Positions 6,243-7,491 of a stretch of 7,491 bases of DNA are shown here, piece by piece (positions within the stretch are counted from its first letter, which is position 1; each line of letters opens with the position of its first letter). A program made the position numbers and the translations under genes. The notes under the pieces are model-generated. The model was not told the origin of the DNA and ran no database searches. It worked only from the letters and a program-made list of their open reading frames with translations. Source of the stretch: Thermoproteota archaeon (lineage in GTDB: Archaea > Korarchaeota > JAOZGF01 > JAOZFZ01); the NCBI GenBank assembly GCA_027492035.1, contig JAOZFT010000017.1, positions 1 to 7,491 of the forward strand. The letters run 5' to 3'.

Positions 6243-7382
6243 TTGGAAGGAGCATTTCTTGAAAGTAATCCTGAAAATAAAGGCAACATCAAAAAAATTA
6301 AGGAGTCAGTGAATAGATTTCTTCAACAATTACTGGAGAAAAAGGTAGTTGAGTGGGTGTTAACTCCCTACATCAACCCAGAAAACCCCCTCCCTGAAAG
6401 AAGAATAATAACTAAACCTGAAGAAGCAATTAAAGCTGACCCCTTAACCCCTGTAATACCTGGATTCCCGATGTCAACGTTTGTTTCAGAAATAACCCGT
6501 GAAAAACCAATCAGTAAACCTTTAGCTGTTTTACTTAAGCCATGTGAGGCTGCAAGCTTAGTAGAACTTGTCAAATTTAGGCAAGCAAATTTAGATAACC
6601 TATTGACCATAGGAGTAGATTGCTATGGCTCCTACCATGTTTTAGACTTCAAAAAAATGGTTGAGGAAGGGGAGAAACCATTTGAAAGAATGATTAATGC
6701 ATTAAAAAACAATAAAGGGGATGAACTTTTCAGAACAGCATGTAAAACATGTTTAAAACCTGTAGCAGAAAACACCGACTTAAACGTAGGGATAATAGGA
6801 GTCAATAATTTGTTTATTCAGGCAAACACAAGCAAAGGAACTGAAACACTTAAAAAGATAGGGTTAAAAATCGTTGAAAACAAAGAAAGAGACCAAAAAA
6901 TAAAGGAGTTAATTGAAGAAAGAGGTGAAAAAAGGAAGGGGATGTTTAAAGAATTCCTTAAAGAACTCCATGGGCTCCACAAACTAAACAAGTTTTTTGA
7001 AGACTGCATAAACTGCCACAACTGCATGGAAGTTTGTCCCATCTGTTTCTGTAAAGAATGCTTTTTCGAATCAGAACTCCACCCCTACGTCTACGAAAAA
7101 TACATAAAATTCACAATTGAGGAAGGAACCATCCAGGAGCTAGAAGGCAAGCTTCAGTTCCATTTAGGAAGACTAATTCATATGAGTACCTCCTGTGTTT
7201 CATGTGGACTTTGTGAGCAAGCATGTCCACAAGAAATAAAACTGTTTAAATTGTGCGGTCCAGTTTCTGAAAATGTGCAGAAAAGCTTCAATTACCGAGC
7301 TGGTGAAAAACTGGAAGAGACGCCTCCAATAACAACCTTCTATGAAGAAGATTTAGGGTTAACTGAAAAACAAGCCGAATAA
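6243..7382 (+). CDS. FdhB/FrhB-like iron-sulfur flavoprotein, putative electron-donor subunit for Hdr-MvhD
   Basis: The 379-residue product resembles FdhB, the beta subunit of F420-linked formate dehydrogenase (about 400 residues in methanogens), with an FrhB-type domain followed by a two-cluster ferredoxin part. LLKPCEAASLVELVKFRQANLDNLLTIGVDC is split by family landmarks KPCEA (Cys101) and GVDC (Cys127); with CKTC (Cys167, Cys170) these four could ligate one cluster. A charged helical linker (about 200-245) leads to CINCHNCMEVCP (Cys255-265), then CFCKECFF (Cys268, 270, 273), and CVSCGLCEQACP (Cys318-328), all with FdhB counterparts. The N-terminal part lacks the CGG...TAL segment of FdhB, so flavin or F420 binding is uncertain. 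It starts 7 bases after mvhD. The start is unclear: TTG at 6243 directly abuts TAGGAG, while GTG at 6309 has AGGAG 3 bases ahead and would begin MNRFLQQLLEKK. No FdhA is seen in the window. Confidence 0.85.
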   Translation: MEGAFLESNPENKGNIKKIKESVNRFLQQLLEKKVVEWVLTPYINPENPLPERRIITKPEEAIKADPLTPVIPGFPMSTFVSEITREKPISKPLAVLLKPCEAASLVELVKFRQANLDNLLTIGVDCYGSYHVLDFKKMVEEGEKPFERMINALKNNKGDELFRTACKTCLKPVAENTDLNVGIIGVNNLFIQANTSKGTETLKKIGLKIVENKERDQKIKELIEERGEKRKGMFKEFLKELHGLHKLNKFFEDCINCHNCMEVCPICFCKECFFESELHPYVYEKYIKFTIEEGTIQELEGKLQFHLGRLIHMSTSCVSCGLCEQACPQEIKLFKLCGPVSENVQKSFNYRAGEKLEETPPITTFYEEDLGLTEKQAE

Positions 7383-7410
7383 ATTTTTTGTAAGTTTTGT
7401 TGAAGGTTAT

Positions 7411-7416
7411 GAGGAG
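7411..7416 (+). promoter_or_regulatory. Ribosome binding site of the right-edge gene
   Basis: GAGGAG ends 6 bases before ATG at 7423, an ordinary spacing that supports a real start at the right edge. Confidence 0.6.
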
Positions 7417-7422
7417 AAGAGA

Positions 7423-7491
7423 ATGGAAACTCTAACCAAAAGATTAATTAAAATATCACCTGAAGAAATTCCACAAGATATAGTGGATGAA
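7423..7491 (+). CDS. Start of a further operon gene (partial, possibly a second HdrC-like protein)
   Basis: Only the first 23 codons are in the window, open to the right edge. The peptide starts METLTKRLIKISPEEIPQ and is Lys/Glu/Ile-rich, with no motif of its own. It has a good ribosome site and begins 40 bases after the FdhB-like stop, so it is probably part of the same operon. HdrC proteins often begin with a short stretch of this type (a beta-like LIKI, then an acidic helix) ahead of the first cluster, which would lie just outside the window; the hdrC in this window has a comparable SLILKKVNSEFIRKIVEV. That resemblance is weak, and any other redox subunit is possible. Gene presence is fairly likely, its identity is a guess. 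Confidence 0.55.
   Translation, partial: METLTKRLIKISPEEIPQDIVDE

Noticed and set aside
2576-7042. Minus-strand open frames opposite the hdr operon (2576-2803, 4691-4921, 5755-6003, 6046-6255, 6368-6610, 6818-7042)
   Set aside because: Each is antisense to a gene with clear conserved cysteine motifs and none encodes a recognisable protein.
7384-7389. T run after the FdhB-like stop as a transcription terminator
   Set aside because: Only six T without a hairpin, and a gene with a good ribosome site starts 33 bases later; the operon probably continues.
7409-7435. Eight-codon frame starting at ATG 7409
   Set aside because: It overlaps the better-supported start at 7423 and its own bases form that gene's ribosome site; too short to claim as a leader peptide.

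Overview
The window is an AT-rich, gene-dense stretch with two divergent transcription units separated by a regulatory gap of about 440 bases. The organism is most likely an archaeon, probably thermophilic. Arg is written mostly AGA/AGG and Ile often ATA, the ribosome sites are built around a GGTG core, a TATA-like box sits upstream of the leftward unit, and the rightward genes resemble the heterodisulfide reductase and F420-linked redox modules of methanogens and relatives. This is a judgement of roughly 70%: Hdr/MvhD clusters also occur in anaerobic bacteria, and no rRNA, tRNA or other lineage marker is present.

Left unit (minus strand, 1 to about 2060): a membrane-bound serine protease of the NfeD/ClpP class, followed 22 bases later by a predicted lipoprotein with a TolB/PD40-type beta-propeller that runs off the left edge. 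Together they look like a cell-envelope quality-control pair.

Central gap (2047-2486): no gene seen. It holds a TATA-like element for the leftward unit, a candidate promoter for the rightward unit, a 20-base near-perfect palindrome about midway between the two, and an 11-base inverted repeat abutting the rightward TATA-like element.

Right unit (plus strand, 2487 to the right edge): a tight operon hdrC-hdrB-hdrA-mvhD-fdhB-like, with gaps of 24, 12, 20 and 7 bases, then after 40 bases the start of another gene whose first 23 residues vaguely resemble an HdrC N-terminus. HdrABC plus MvhD is the flavin-based electron-bifurcating (or confurcating) module. HdrA carries the bifurcating FAD and several [4Fe-4S] clusters, HdrC relays electrons to HdrB, which holds the two CCG sites for disulfide chemistry, and MvhD is the [2Fe-2S] port for a partner oxidoreductase. 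That partner here appears to be an FdhB/FrhB-type protein with a C-terminal two-cluster ferredoxin part, but no formate dehydrogenase or hydrogenase catalytic subunit is visible. Its flavin-domain N-terminus is diverged from methanogen FdhB, so the electron donor (F420H2, NAD(P)H or another carrier) cannot be fixed from sequence alone.
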